DNA of 64,000 nucleotides from Stercorarius parasiticus (lineage: Eukaryota > Chordata > Aves > Charadriiformes > Stercorariidae), in NCBI GenBank assembly GCA_013396915.1, contig VWZL01000298.1, positions 968,695 through 1,032,694 on the forward strand, written 5' to 3'. The stretch's first letter is position 1. Every line of letters starts with the position of its first letter. This document shows positions 35,901-49,904 of the stretch, in pieces. The notes beneath the pieces are model-generated. The model worked only from the letters and a program-made list of their open reading frames with translations, searched no databases and was not told where the DNA came from. Both the position numbers and the translations under genes were made by a program.

Positions 35901-37380
35901 ACAAAATATAGGGCTAGTATACGTTTGTGCATATCCACATGTAAGCACTCATGCTGACAAGGCACAGGTTTAGCATCTGACTCAAAAATAATTGTGAGTC
36001 CACCAGTTTAGATATAAACTTCACACTTTGATGCATGTTCTTCTTGACTGTGTAACACTTCTGTGTCCTCCTTAAATAACAAAGGAACCTGGGGACTTTT
36101 GCAGATTAGAAAACGCTGGAATATCATGAAACTTCTACTAACTGATACTTATACCATCGTCCCCATGTTCACGGGGGTGATGAATATCGAATTTCTCAGG
36201 CAGAAGAAACAGTGCAGTTGTACTACGCATGGGATTTATTAGAGAAACTGTGCAGGGACTGTGGCAGCAGTAGGAATAATAATGGGAAGTTAATGTTTTA
36301 CCAGTTCTTTTATTCTCCATTATTGGAGGAGACATACTAAGAGATACTCTGCTTACATCACCCTGTGAATGAGGATAATTTTGTAGCTGGCAGGAAGAAT
36401 TTGCCCTTTCATTAGGAGCAGCCCAAAAGTTCTTAAAGAGTTCTGCATAAAAAAATGCTGCTCTACTACGTGGTCTGTATCAGGGTTATTAGCTATGGCT
36501 GCAGAGTACCCAAGAATATTCACCGCACGAGCTTTCAAAACAGCCACAGGACATATGCTTTCATTAGATAAAATTCTGTCTTTCCTGGGAGCAAAATAGA
36601 TACACGAAGCAGGCACTGCAAATAAACGGTCTTGCAAGCATTCTAGGAAAATCACTGGAAAATGATTTTTTATTGGAAAAGAAATTAGTCATCACCATTT
36701 GTCTTTATCTCTGGTAAATGCACATGACTATTCTGCAGAATAAACCTGCATGCATATGTCATGTCTTAGATGCTGAATGTTTCCCCCACCTGTTTGATGT
36801 TCCCCCTCTCATGTGATACGGACCTGAGGTTTGATCCACCCTCTGTGATATATATATATATCCGTGGAGCTAGATAAGAGCCTTACGAGCCTCACTCACA
36901 ACTGGTATAGGTTATTTTAAACAATGTAAAAATAATCTTCATCATGGCTTAAAGGATTTTTGTAAGGCATCAAGTACTTGATAACTTGAATAAAATTATG
37001 TGGGCTATCTTCATGATACTTTTAGTGGAGCTTCGTCTCCAAAGAAATACTTAGTGTTTTATCTTCTAGTACAAGCATTAAATAGAGAACATGTTGTTCT
37101 TCCCTGTGATGATATACTCTGAAAATAGATGTTAGCCTTTGTGCTTGGAGAACATGTGAATTCACTTGATTTCTTTCAAACAAAGCTCAGTACGCTGTGG
37201 GAAAATCTTGGCGTCTTTGCTTGGAAACGGGATAAATTGCAATAGTAACCTTTACTTGGCCTTGCACCATGGTGCCAACATGCTAAAGAAATAGAAATAC
37301 TGCATAGCAAAAGATGCATAAGAAAAATAAAATAGTTTGGCATTATAAATGATAGCACTTACCACGCACTGGAGAAATAA
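35901..37380. other. AT-rich unique sequence, no gene recognised
   Basis: Contains a (TA)n run at 36847-36862. A 100-codon minus frame (36353-36655) has no recognised domain. Nothing else stands out. Confidence 0.45.
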
Positions 37381-38600
37381 GAGAATCATAGAATCATAGA
37401 ATACCAGGTTGGAAGGGACATCAAGGATCATCTTGTCCACCCTTTCCTGGCAAAAGCAATCTAGACAAGCACCCTGTCCAGCTGAATCTTAACAGTGTCC
37501 AATGCTGGGGAATACACACTTCCCTGGGGAGATCATTCCAATGGTTGATTGTTCTCATTGTGAAAAATTGTCTTCTTGTGTCCAGTCGGAATCTCCCCTG
37601 GATTAACTTGTACCCATTACTCCTCATATTTTCCTTATGACTCCTTGTAAAAAGAGACTCTCCATCTTCTTTGTAGCCACCCTTTAAATACCGGAATATG
37701 GTGATAAGGTCTCTCACAACTCTTCTTTTCTCAAGGGTGAACCAACCCTGTTCTCTCAGCCTTTCATTGAATGGAAGGCTTTACAGTCCTCTAATCATCT
37801 TGGTGTCCCTTCTCTGGACCCTCTCCAGCCTGTCCACATCTTTTTTGTATAGCAGGAACCAAAACTGAACATGTTATCCCAGGTGTGGCCTGACAAGTGC
37901 GGAGTAGAGTGGGATAATGACTTGTTTATCTTGGCTGCTGATGCCCTTGTTGATGCAACCCAGCATTCTGTTCGCTTTCTTTGCTGCAGCAGCACACTAT
38001 TCGCTCATATTGAGCTTGTTGGCCACCCGGACCCCCAGGTCCCTTTCCACAGAGCTCCTCAGCTGGGCAGATCCCAGTCTGTGCTGCACTCCTGGATTAT
38101 GTTTTCCCAGGTGCAAGACCTTACACTTGTCCTTGTTGAACTTCATAAGGTTCTTGCTAGCCCACTCTTCCAGCCTATCCAGGTCTTGCTGTAGTATGGC
38201 TCTCCCTTCCAAAGTGTCCACTTCCCCACTCAGTTTGGTATCATCAGCAAACTTTATCAGGGTAGAGCTGGTCACATCATCCAGATCACTTATGAAGGTA
38301 TTAAACAGTGTTGGGCCCAATATCGATCCCTGGAGGACCCCACTTGTGACAGGTTGCCAGTTTGAAAAGGAGCTATTTACCACCACGCTCTGGCACCCAC
38401 CACACAGACCACTTGTCTAGACCATAATACATCGGTTTCTCTAGTAGGAAGCAGCAGGGAAACTCTGTTGAAAGCCGTGGAGAAATCCAGGTAGACAATG
38501 CTCACCCCACATCAACCAAGCGGGTTACTTTGTTGTAGGAGGTGATCAGGTTTGTCAAGCACGATTTGCCCTTGGTGAATCTGTGCTGGCTTTTCCAGTC
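37381..38600 (-). mobile_element. CR1 LINE, 5'-truncated, minus strand
   Basis: The 3' terminus is at 37381-37402 as repeated AATCATAG octamers, followed by the CR1 3' UTR (CCAGGTTGGAAGGGACATCA). Going up in coordinate on the minus strand, the C-terminal ORF2 region is found at 37421-37717 (FRLDTRRQFFTMRTINHWNDLP). The RT palm follows at 37997-38386 (SGVLQGSILGPTLFNTFISD, then FADDTKLSGE). The FADD catalytic motif lies at 38240-38251. Homology ends near the sequence encoding the conserved 'KSCLTNLITSYNKVTRLV'-like block at about 38510-38570. Frame changes between the blocks make it a dead copy. Its sequence belongs to a different CR1 subfamily from the 33-kb and 56-kb copies. Confidence 0.95.
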
Positions 38601-38626
38601 ACGTGCTTTATGATTGAGCACGTGAC
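38598..38626. repeat. Perfect 10-bp inverted repeat containing two CACGTG boxes
   Basis: GTCACGTGCT (38598-38607) and AGCACGTGAC (38617-38626) are exact reverse complements with a 9-nt spacer. Each arm contains CACGTG, the palindromic E-box/USF-MYC core. It lies at the 5' edge of the CR1. Binding is inference only. Confidence 0.8.
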
Positions 38627-41600
38627 GGGTAACAGCCTCGCCATCAGCAGACTTGCAGGGCTCTGCCATGGTCCCTATCTGCTCTGCTACACCATGTACT
38701 TAACCCTGGTAGCTAAGGGGAAAGCATCAAGAAGTACTTTGTTGTAGATCACGCAGAGCAATTGAGCTGGTCAGCAAGGTTTCTCCAAGCAGTTTTTGGT
38801 TGAACCTGCCATTTTGATTCAGTCTTTTTCTGCAAAAAGTGACACCAGTTCAGGCAAAATTTCCCACAAATAAAGAAATTAGAAATGGAGCTTCATTGAA
38901 TGGAAGTGGGTTTGTTTTAGAAAACTTCAGAAATTATATCAAACCAAATTTCATTACATTCTTACATTAATTCATGACATTGTAGAATTGCAAGAAGTGG
39001 TATAATTTTTATGAAGATGTTTGGAACAGTAGTCAGTAATATGCTATGGTATGAAACATTACTATAATGAAAGTAGTACATCAAGAAGTGCAATGCTTTT
39101 TTGTAATCTATTTTTTTTTAGTTAGCTGTCTAGGTGAAAGTATGTCATACTTTTTGTGAGAAAAGTATTTTTAAAGTTGGCTTTTCTTTGATTTCCAAAA
39201 AAATTGATAATATGAAAAACGTTCATAAACTACAAATTCTGTGCTTTAACCAGTTCTAATACAAATAATCCTTAAAAAAAGAGCACTCATGAATAACAGA
39301 GATAGAAAGGGCAAATTAAACCCCACAATATTCTGTTAAAAGCATTTGCTGTTATTTGAAAGCAAAAGAGAGTAACGCAAGGAAGATCTTATTTTATCCA
39401 GCAAACATGATCATTCCCTGTTATTTCACCTGAAAAACTAGAAGAAATTTCATGCAAATAGCTCAGGAAACATGAAGTTCCCAGATAATATGGTGATATG
39501 ACAAGTTACTGGCTCACTATTCTATAGTAATTGCACTAAGAGATGCTTTCTTTAACTGTTAATTTCTAACATTAAGCATTATTCTTAAAGAAAAATTATT
39601 CTTTCTAAAGAGAAGACAGTCCACATTTGTATATGAACACAAAAGACATTCATGAGCTACTAGTTTGTGTGAAAATAATTATTTCTGTTAGAATATTTTT
39701 TAAATATCATGTCAGTGGGAAGAATGGTTTCCATTTTATTATCCTAGGTTTTGTAACATTTATTTTAAATGTTGCATATCATATATTAATGTATTTCCCT
39801 ATAATATCTCTGAAACTGAGGACAGAATCTTTCTTATACTGTAATTCCTGTCAGGACTGCAGAAGAAATGGTTTTTTTTATAAGCACTTTGAATAAGTGT
39901 GTAGTCTTCTTATGTACTTGAGAGTTTGAACAAACCCTCTGTTTCCAAAATGTTATCTTCAATGAACAAAGGAAAAAAAAGACAAACATTTAAAGCTTTG
40001 TGGGGACCTTGCAAGTTGTTGCAGGTATTTCAAATTATATACAAGACTAAATTAAGAGCTGTAAACCATATGAGATTACTCCAGTTTTGAACAAGAACTG
40101 TGCTCTTCCTTGTAAAACCAGTTCCTCTACAAAAGCTAATTTCTTTCCTTGAACATCTGTAGAAGACAGTATCATCCCTGCATGCTTTATATTTCTAGCA
40201 CTTTTCAACTCATGTAGTGCTGCAATAAACCTTGATTTGTTAATTGCATATTGTAAAGTTTTTTAAAACTATTTTTTTTTCATTCAAAAATCACAAATGC
40301 CAAAGATGAGGCAGCCAATGCTATCAGAGAAACAGCTGCTATGTGCACTCTGTTAAATAGTACGTTAGCACTTTTTTTTTCATGCTGATTTGATCTGTAG
40401 TAGGTGGAACATACCAACAGAAATAATGAAAAATGTATCAGGGATATGATTTAGGGATTACTTCACAGCCTTGATGTAGAGAAGGGAAAAAAGGATTCAG
40501 TATTGGATAAATTTGCGCTAAGCAACAACAAGGGCAAAATTCTGTCTTGGTGCCCATGGATAAATTTTGGAGAAAAAGTGAATGGATTTTAGCAAAACTT
40601 CTAGTGTTCCTTGTACCGCTGAAACTACTAAAAAGGTTCCCCTAACTTCAGAGCATTAAGAACTGAAGGCAGAGTGCTGGTCTTGACACTCATGCCTCCC
40701 CACAGGCAGCCATTAGCAAACCATGAAAATATGGACCATATCAAAGGTCCTGTCATCCTCATGATAAGGAAGAGTCATAGAGCAGGAGGTTGCACAAGAT
40801 GTTTTTTCCATGCGCACTTCTAAGAAGCACTGTACAGCACAATCCAGCCAGCACACTCTCACTGGGAAATCGCATGGTCTCAAAGTAGAGAATGGTGTTA
40901 TCCTTATATATTTTGCATTCCTTTTATAGACATATACAGAAAGCTTTTATCTAGAAACTGTTTTGTTCTCTATTAAATTATATGATTTGTAGAATAAATT
41001 TGTACAGTTTGTACTCCAAACCTGCAAATGTTTTGTTCCAAGCTTTTTTTTAATAGGGCCTTTATTACAGTGTCTTGCTAAGATGCACTACCTGTGCTTT
41101 CCTGCAACATAATTCTTCCATAAATTGCCACACTTCTGTATCATTCCTTTCTAGTCTTCATTTATATTTGCTTCTTGATAGAAAGCAAGTAGTGAAGAAC
41201 CCATCTGCCTTTCAAGGTGATATAACAAAATGTTCGTAGCTAAAATACAACAGGAATACTTTTCCAGAGAGATGGGTTGTTTCATCTGTGAGCATTGACA
41301 ATAGCAGTCTTGACTCAAATAATACATATATACACTTGAAGAATGTGTGAAGAATCTCACATAGATAAAAAGTGAGTCAGGTTTTAAAGTGACGTAGAAA
41401 AAACAGCAAGAGGAGGTACAGCCTGACAGTTGCATTTCTACATCTTTTGAAGACACAGGCTCCCTTACAGAATACCTTTAGATATACAAGTCATCTATCG
41501 ATCAGTCAGACTCGTAACTGTTCACGTAGCCCATTGACCTGTAGTTATGCACTTGAGCCAGCTCTGATTTCAAGAGAAAATAAAGCAGGTATGTGGCCGT

Positions 41601-44600
41601 GGACATTTTGAGATAAAAAACGGAGTTGACTCAAAAGTGATCAAGCTGCAGAAAAATACATCTGTAACAGCGTTCCTTCAGCACTTCATAAAAACAAGAT
41701 ACATCCAAAATTAGTGGCTGAAGAATACACTTAAGTCAAATTGGTTTGGGGACCTTTTCTAACATGCTGAATGTTCAGATTGTTTGATGCTGACATTTTA
41801 CTCCTGTCAGTGAATAAGGATAAACCCCCCTCCATTGCATATATAATTGCATGCTTCATCTTTTGTTTCAAAGGCTTGGAGAATGGTTCCGTATAGACCA
41901 AAGCAGAGCTTTTGTATGAATGTCTGAACATGGAAACTGCAGTTTGTTGAAACTAAGCTCCTTTGGAATAGTTCTGTCAATTAAACAGTATCAATAATGG
42001 ATTATTTTCCTGAATTTCTAGAAAGCAAGCTGGCTAAAAGTCCTGAAAGTCACTGTCTCTTCCGTTCAGGCCATTTAATTCTCATGCTTTAAAAGAGAAC
42101 ACCACTACAGTTCCTGCTAGGATTTTCCCCTCCCTCTCCTACTCACCAGGAATGCCTCCACTGGTCCTGAAGTAAGAAAGACTCACAAGGAAAATCAATA
42201 GTACCTGCTCCTTTGTCTGTAGAAGCTAGGCTACTTCTACCTATTTATTTCTCTTTCTATGTACCCCTCTTTTGCATGTCTAGCAAAGGATGACAAGCAT
42301 TTACATTATCAGTTAACAAAAAGTCCAATATCCAGTTGTGTGGGGAAGTAGTTATACTAATTCTACAGATTAAACCTCTTTCTTTCCCTCTCCCAAGCCT
42401 CAGAGAGACCAAATGTTGGACTGTGAAATACAGAAAAATATGTTGATTCTTCTCCCACATACAATAATGGAACTTCATTGGGAGTTGTCAGGTTAGTAGA
42501 CTAGATACTTTTCAAAATAAGTTGAGTCATTGTATTATATCAAACATATTTTTCAGTCAAACTAGGGTATGAGAGTTGCTGAAGAGGCCTTTCTAAACTA
42601 AATCATACAAAAGCCTTTACCAGCACCATGGAGATTTAAAAGAAATGGATAATAAAGAAGAAATTCATTAGCACTTTTTTTGGCTCAGGTGGCTATAAAG
42701 ATATTGATCTTATCTCCTATGAATAATTTGTACAAAACTCCTTCAAAAGTCCTGCACCATTTTTTAGTGCGTTCAAGGACATTCAGCTTGGTAAAATAAC
42801 TAACATTTTTTAGCATGCCTTTTTCATGTCTCTTTAGCAGCTGACTAAAACGTGCAAAAGAATTTTAAAAACTGTGGTAGCAGGATATATGAGCTATTTT
42901 TGGAACTCCCTTCTTTAGATACACAAAGAAATTTAATAAAAGGAATCATGTATAAAGTGTCACACTTTGAAAAACATAGGCAGAAAGGGCCATTTCTGGT
43001 ATCTTATCTGACCCAGAGCAGAAATCAACTAATATAATGGCATTTCTTAAACAGCATTAGCTTAACAGGTGGTTACAGAATCGGTCCTTCTGCAGATGAG
43101 CCACATCATGCCCTCTCCATAGGGAGTGGGGGTTAAAGAGAGGGATCACAGTGGCCAACTTTAAATGCAGCAGACTGATCCCTGTAAGCTCTGTCTCCAC
43201 CCTTCCTTTCCTTTGCTATTACCTTTCCCCTTCCCCTTATCCTTACCCTTACCCCTGCTCCATAGAGAACCTTTTCATAGCAGGGCAATAAAACTGCTTT
43301 AACTATACCTCCCCAGGTGCCCCCTGCAGTTCACCAGGGAAGTCAACTTAAAAGATTAAGAAACCCAGATCAAAATAATTCCAGCAAATCGAAGTACTCC
43401 TAGTTGGAATGTATTGCCAATAGCTCCCTGCTTGATAAAATAAGTGGCTCTGTGTGAGCAGCTGTCTGGGAGCAGCCCTGCTGATTTCCACAGGACAACA
43501 CAGGGAGGGGAAGGGAAGGTGCTAACAGATAACTTAGAGGACTCAAGACCCAAGTATACTCAGTGGGACCACTTACTTGGAGGTAAGCAGAATTTAAAGG
43601 GAACCAAGGTTCTAAAGTACATAGACATTTATAGGTGTAATGAATATTTTATCAACAGTTATGTTTTTTTCCTTAAGCGCCCACTTTAAAGATTATAAAA
43701 GAAAGTCAGGTGCTTCTTTAGTAAGTGTCCTTTCCAATTGCCTGGTCCTCAGTTCCCTCACTACCACACAAGCATACCAAGAGCCGTCACACAGACCAGG
43801 TAGGGCAGGAAGGCAGCCACAAGTGCTTCAGTTATAACAGATTCATAAAACTTCAGGCACTGTAGATCTGTTGTGCTTTCAACTCCCTTTGGATTTAACA
43901 CTGGAATAAACAGGGATCATTAGGCTTAGTTGCCAGAACCTAAAATCCTATGCTGGACTGCTGGGGTTTTTTTATGCTGAGCAAGCTGTGCATGCAAACC
44001 CCATGGGCCCACTTATTCAAGGAAAAGCAGCTAGGTCCAAAAAAAAAGAATCAACAACCACCTTTGTCTCGGTTGGGTTATTATTTAAGTTTAAAAAAAG
44101 AAGACAAACTTTCAGCAGAACAAGTAATTTGCCTTGCACACATGCTGTTTTAGAAGGCTGAGAACAACTCCTGCTTCAGCCACTTCTCTAGGGAATTAAC
44201 TCCCTGGTACCACAGTTTTCCGAAGTGGTCCTAAAACACTAAGTGCATTAGAATGAAAATTGTATTTGAATTTCAAACAAGAAATTCTTCTTTTTCAGTC
44301 TGAGGGGAATATATTGATTTTAAGATAAATCCTGTCTGAGGAGAGAAGGCAGCCCACTAAGCAGCACAAGGGGATCAGCATAAGCATATTAATAATGCAA
44401 TTATTATAACCCAACAAACAAGACAGAGTGAGCAAAATAATTATCAAGAAGAGAACAAGCTGAAACTGGTATTTTGCAGCCATAACTGCTGCTGATATCA
44501 TTCATATTAATGAAAAATACTTTAAACTGTAACGTGCAGATGCAATTTAGGTATGATCCTAAAAAACATTAACTCTTTACAACCCCAAAAAACCAATGTA

Positions 44601-45814
44601 GTGAGGAAGAATATAATAAAAATACCACCCTTGGTCCAATTTTGCTTTCAGCTGGGTAGGTGAAAGACAACTGGACTGGTGGTGCCAGAAGGCAGCACCA
44701 TTATGAAGAAGAAATAAGGCCAGTGATTTCTGCAAATTGCTGCTGAAACCTCTGAACTCTTGAGTAGTAATCACACATCTGCCCAGGGGGCTTCAGCTGG
44801 TGAATTGTTACCATAGCAAGCACTGGTATTAGACATTCGCATAGCAATGTTTACACATGCATCCACAAATGTTTTGCTTGAATAAAATAGAAAATGCATA
44901 ATAATACTTTGTGAATGATTTTCTTGGTAAAACAAGACACAAGGGAGATGTAAACGCTTTTTCAACTGCTTTCTACTCTCTGCAAGGTGAAGGCTGGGAC
45001 AAATTGAGGCAGTCTTCCAATTTTACGTCCTCCTCGAGGAAATCTCAGAACTTCTTCTCTTTAACCATGAGTAGTTATAACTAACTGTAAGTCTTGGCTT
45101 CCAGGGTTTTTTTTTCTTCAGCATTGCTTTTATCTGAAAAAATATGATTATGCATTATACTCAAGAGATAAACATTGCATAGCTAGGAAGAAAGAGCTAG
45201 ATTAAAAATAGCACTTGGAGTTATCAAGTCATTCTTTGCATCACAAATGGAAGTTTGTACTTTTGACAATAAACTGAACACTATCCATAGTTTCTCTTGA
45301 CAAGGAAATATCACTGAGTTGTATTGACCTGGATTTCTCTTGTCGTGTCTTTATGCTATTACAGATTTAATGTATATAATTGATGAAACATATATCCTCC
45401 CTGATAAAGAGATTTTTAGAGGTTTTAAAACACAAAACTCTCACTGTTCAAAGCAGTAGGATTACAACATTTTTGGATTATGTTTTATATTTAAGAAAGT
45501 TCCAAGAAGCCTCCAGGTATTCCACAGAGGTCTCTATTGCTTTTCAACTAGTCCTGGTGAGAAAAAAATGGAAGAATAACAATTTGGGAATAGAGGATTC
45601 TACTGTAAATTTCAATAGTATTCTAATTGGCTTTGAGTGACTGGCCTGCACAGTTAGATGAATGTCTGAAGGAAGAAAAGCAAACAGTGAAGACCATTTA
45701 TGTAAAGTAATATAGGATAAACAGGAAAATTAGTTTCATGAGTGGCAATTCATGGCAACCAGCCCTTCAAATGCAAGCCACCTCTTAAATTACATCTGGT
45801 ATCATGCAAAAATA
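38627..45814. other. AT-rich unique sequence, no gene recognised
   Basis: No mobile-element termini or known exons. A polypyrimidine stretch with CCTTAC-like units lies at about 43200-43258. At 42958-42976, 19 bp (TGTCACACTTTGAAAAACA) repeat exactly the sequence at 35283-35301. Open frames are short and unrecognised. Confidence 0.4.
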
Positions 45815-45855
<41 letters not shown>

Positions 45856-45856
45856 T
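45815..45856. repeat. Compound (TC)n-TGTG-(TA)n microsatellite
   Basis: About nine TC units, then GTG, then about ten TA units ending in TTTAAA. Likely length-polymorphic. Confidence 0.9.
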
Positions 45857-48800
45857 TAAAAAAATCTTGCAAAATATCTCATAAAATTGGATAAAGTACA
45901 CAGGCAGTCTATTGGTTTAGCACAGACAAGTGATTCTATTAGCCAAGTAAAAGAGGTTCATGTGCTGAAGTCGTTTGAGTAGTGCTCTTCGTAGTTTCCA
46001 AGGACAAAATGTTTATAAGATTTATCAGAACAGCTCAGAGTTAAAAACAAAATTGAGAACATAAAGCCTGGTCTAAAATTTTCAGCATCCCTTCAGTTCA
46101 GATAACTCTCAAATACAACATTTTCAAATCTTTGGAATGAGATTCACTGTCAGTTTTGTGGGTAGTCAGGTAATTACTGGCAATACAGTCTCCTCTGGGT
46201 TTGAATGCACAGAAAGCAGAAAAAGGCCTTGCACTGAAGGAAGTCTCCCTTGTCACATCCACCTCCTCTTTAATTTAAAGAACTTTCTCCCAGATACTTT
46301 TGCAGAAACAAATTATTTTATTTGCTTATTTCTGATGAGAATCCAGCTACAAGCACAGAAGGCTCCAGCAGTTCTTCAGTGCTAGGAATAAAGATCATTT
46401 CTTGTGCACATAGACATCAGTAGTATAGAATCATTTTTTCCATTTCAGCTCTGCCATATAATCCAGTACCTTTACTGGATATTTATGAAGACCATTGCTA
46501 CTATGTTGACATCTATGAAAAAAAATCAGTTAATGTTGAACTCAAGAAGCTTGTTTTGTCTGTTTAAACCAAAAGTAATAGACTACCAATTCTTTAAATA
46601 TGTTTTGGAACAAAAACAATGTAATTGAATCACAGAAGCAAACAGTAAAATTACACTACTGTTGATTTTCACATGGATTTGATTAAATCTTAATTCCTTG
46701 GCTTTAAACAGAGAAGTGTTGACTCTTTCTGGGCTCTTTCCTCTTTTCTCAAAGAATTGAACAAGTATAGCCTGGAAGTAAGTCGATACATTGTAGGCAA
46801 AGTACTGGAGTCGGTAGGTTATAGCTGTTTAAGAAATGGTTTAAAACCTCGGTTGTAGAGGTCACCCCATTTGTATGGAAACATTTTGCTGATCAAAAGA
46901 TTATCAGGGTAGTTCAGCACCACTAACTGAACCCTGCCGCGGTTGAACACAGGGCTGCCTCTTCCTACCAGGAAGATTCCCAAGTCCTGCTCAATTCTGC
47001 ATCCTCCGGGGCGAGCTTTCCCTCAGTCATTCCTCAACTGTCTCTGCAAGGAGAAGCGTGTGACGAGAAGGGCAACACCAGGTCACCCATTGCGCTTTTG
47101 TGGGATATGGGCCAGTGTAGCCAAATGGGATGAAGACAGCAGGAGTACTTGTATCTGAAACTTAGGAGGCTGGAGATGAATTTAATCTGATATCAATTAG
47201 GATGTATGCAATTACATGAACACTATTTTTCAGACAGTGTGAAAATTAAAATGTTGTGTACAAAATAAAAGCCATTTAACAGCAAAAATGCCAAGTTCCT
47301 TGGGATAGCATAGAAATAAAAGGGCATATCAAAAAAAAAAAAAAAAGAGCTAAGCATGCATTTTCTTGGAGGAAGTTTTACCTGGTTTTTTGGGTGCTCC
47401 AACCACTTTACTGGAGGGTTTATCTTCCACATATCTCAGTATAGCTCTGCTGGGGCTGACTGAAAAACTGAAAAGGCTATTTTAGTGTATACATTGACAG
47501 CACATAACTGAGTTCTTGCAGCTATAAAAATGAATCATTATTTGGTTTTGAAATTCTGTAGTTACCCTCCAAATGCTGGTAAATCAAGCAAAAAGACTCA
47601 TCTCAAAGGCGTCTCTGTTAATTTTCAGACATCACATTGCAGGAGGCAAGCACACAGAGTAGGAAAGCAGACTGGAAGCTCTCCATGTAATACACTCTAA
47701 TTATAACTTGTGTATCATCTTTCCAAAAGACTGTGTGTTTACAGGAAACTGTCACCGACTTTTGACATATGTGAGAGCAATTGGGTTGAACAGTGTTTTT
47801 AACCTATGGGAACTCGAGAGTGTCTTTTTCTATTTATGTTTTTACTTCTCAGTGTGGTGCATACCGTCATTTGCTGTAGAGCTCTAACATGGGTGAGTAG
47901 CCTAGTTTTCCTTGGTAGTCAGCAGAGAGAGATGACCTCTGGAGGCCATTTTAGAGCACTTAAATTCATCTTTGCCTGTTGTTTACTTATGGAGCTTAGA
48001 TTCCCCGGTGAAGGCACATAAATTAGGTCATTTCCGAGCATTAAAAAAATGCTGCATCATTAAAATTTCAATAGTGCATATTGATCTCATAAGTAAGTGC
48101 AGATCTTGGTCAGAATTTGCTTTTAATCTTCTGTCAAGGTGAGCTAGTCGGCAAGAGCTTTTAAGCAGCTTTACCTGGTCAATGTATTTTAAATGACTGA
48201 TTCATATAAAATGAATAGAATGAGTGACAGAACATAGCCTTGTACACATCAGTGTGCTTTATCAGAATATCCCCGTTCATATAAATTACTGGGAAGCTCT
48301 TTTAAATGTGTGTCTTGAAAATGTTCACTTTTTGAACTCATTTTCCCTGTTAGATTGACTCATATGAATAATGAGGTGATGTATAAAGAATGGCATCCTT
48401 TGCTGCTGATTTTGCCCTTTGTTTGGATCCAAAAGATGCCTATCATGGGTCAGTATTTAAATTCATTGAGAAGGAAAGTCAACATGGTGTGAGAATTTGG
48501 AAGAATCATATGGAAGAGAACCTTGCAATTCCCAGACTGGGTGCATGAACTAATCAAATTTTGGTTCCCAAGTCTTGAATTTTTAAAACTAAAGAAATAA
48601 CAATGCAGAATTACTTTATTAATTAATAGAAAAATACAGCTGCCTAGTAAGCTGAGGACTCAGTGAAATTTTCACTCAGTGATTGAGTTCTGGGTAGAAT
48701 TCTTGGCAAAACAGCCCACCTCCATGGTTCTTGGTTCCTCAGATTTATTTTTGAACGTTTTTTTTTAAATTGATTAGATTTTATACTCTCTAGAATCTTA

Positions 48801-48871
48801 TTAACATTTTTCTGTTGTTGTTCTTAATGTTATCTGAAACATTTCCATTTCCTCAACTGAAAAATAAAGGG
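45857..48871. other. AT-rich sequence with a slightly GC-richer patch
   Basis: Mostly unique AT-rich DNA. About 46925-47120 is noticeably richer in G, C and CpG (CCGCGG, CCGGGGCGAG, GTGTGACGAG, TTGCGC) and may be an ancient repeat or a small regulatory element. I cannot identify it. A run of 15-16 A lies at 47331-47346. No gene is called. Confidence 0.4.
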
Positions 48872-48913
48872 ACACATGTATGCGCACACGTGCATGCGCG
48901 CGCACACACACAC
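48872..48913. repeat. 42-bp strictly alternating purine-pyrimidine tract
   Basis: From 48872 to 48913 every step alternates purine and pyrimidine. The tract includes GCGCAC, GTGCATGCGC and CGCGCACACA. CG- and CA-rich alternating tracts of this length are known to favour Z-DNA under negative supercoiling. It is also a compound microsatellite. Confidence 0.9.
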
Positions 48914-49904
48914 AGAGAAACAGGTCTCCATCCCCAAAACACTAAGAAGGAAAATAGCTATATGAAACCAGAAATTTCAAAGTTTAGGTAGAGAATCACA
49001 GAACTGATTTGACACATCGTATTTAGATTCTTTAAATGTTCTCTAAGATTAAAAGTGGATTTTTTTACATCAACATTCTCTGAGAACCATGGACTAAGCA
49101 AAAGGCAAATTAAACTGGATGTTGTCAAAGAAGCAGTACTTCAATAATAATGATGAAGTTCCTGGTAGTCGATGATGCTGAGAGGACTGTGCCTTATCTT
49201 TCCACAGGGATTGCCTACGATACACTGATCTGAAAGGTCCTTTCTAGACGTGAATTTCTTTATATAGCTGACAAAGAAACTAATTTGAATAATTTTCAAT
49301 TCTGTTCATTATTTCTGAGCATCTTTACAGCATTTGTATGATGCATGTGAAGGAAAGAGGGAAAATATTTGACAGTTTTTAAAAAACAGACCCACAGCTA
49401 CAGCTGATTATTAATTTTCAGAGAAGTAAGTTTATTTCAAGCCATTATGAGTTTGAAGTAAATAGTATCTGGGTTTATTGCTGTATCTATATTTTATATA
49501 ATTAATAAAGTTCAATGTGAAAGGCCCTGACTGTTAATAACTCATTAAGTGAATCTAGCAATGCAAGAAGCTAAACATTCTTATTTCCCACTGAGATGTA
49601 TTTCTTTAGCACAGACTCTTAAGCAAATTTCAAGGATGATGAATAGGGGGACTCAGGCAAGCACTGCTCAAATCTGTTTTTCATATGAATTCCCTAAGAT
49701 TACTATTATGAAACTGCTTTTATCATGAAAGACTAAGATAACTGTCTGATTATTATTATTTTTTACATGTCAAATAATAGTGTCATCAACTGAATAAGAA
49801 TGCAAGTTACAAATTATTTGTGTAAATGCTTCTTTATTTTCCGATTTTCATTTCGCTGTTTCTCATTACTCTCAGTAAAGGAGATACTGGGGCAGATTCA
49901 CTGC
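48914..49904. other. AT-rich unique sequence, no gene recognised
   Basis: Unique AT-rich DNA without repeats or frames of note. Confidence 0.45.

Noticed and set aside
37871..38420. Plus-strand frames of 107 and 167 codons
   Set aside because: They are antisense shadows of the minus-strand CR1 reverse transcriptase.
43200..43258. CCTTAC-rich stretch as interstitial telomeric repeat
   Set aside because: The units are irregular and do not match the CCCTAA telomere unit.
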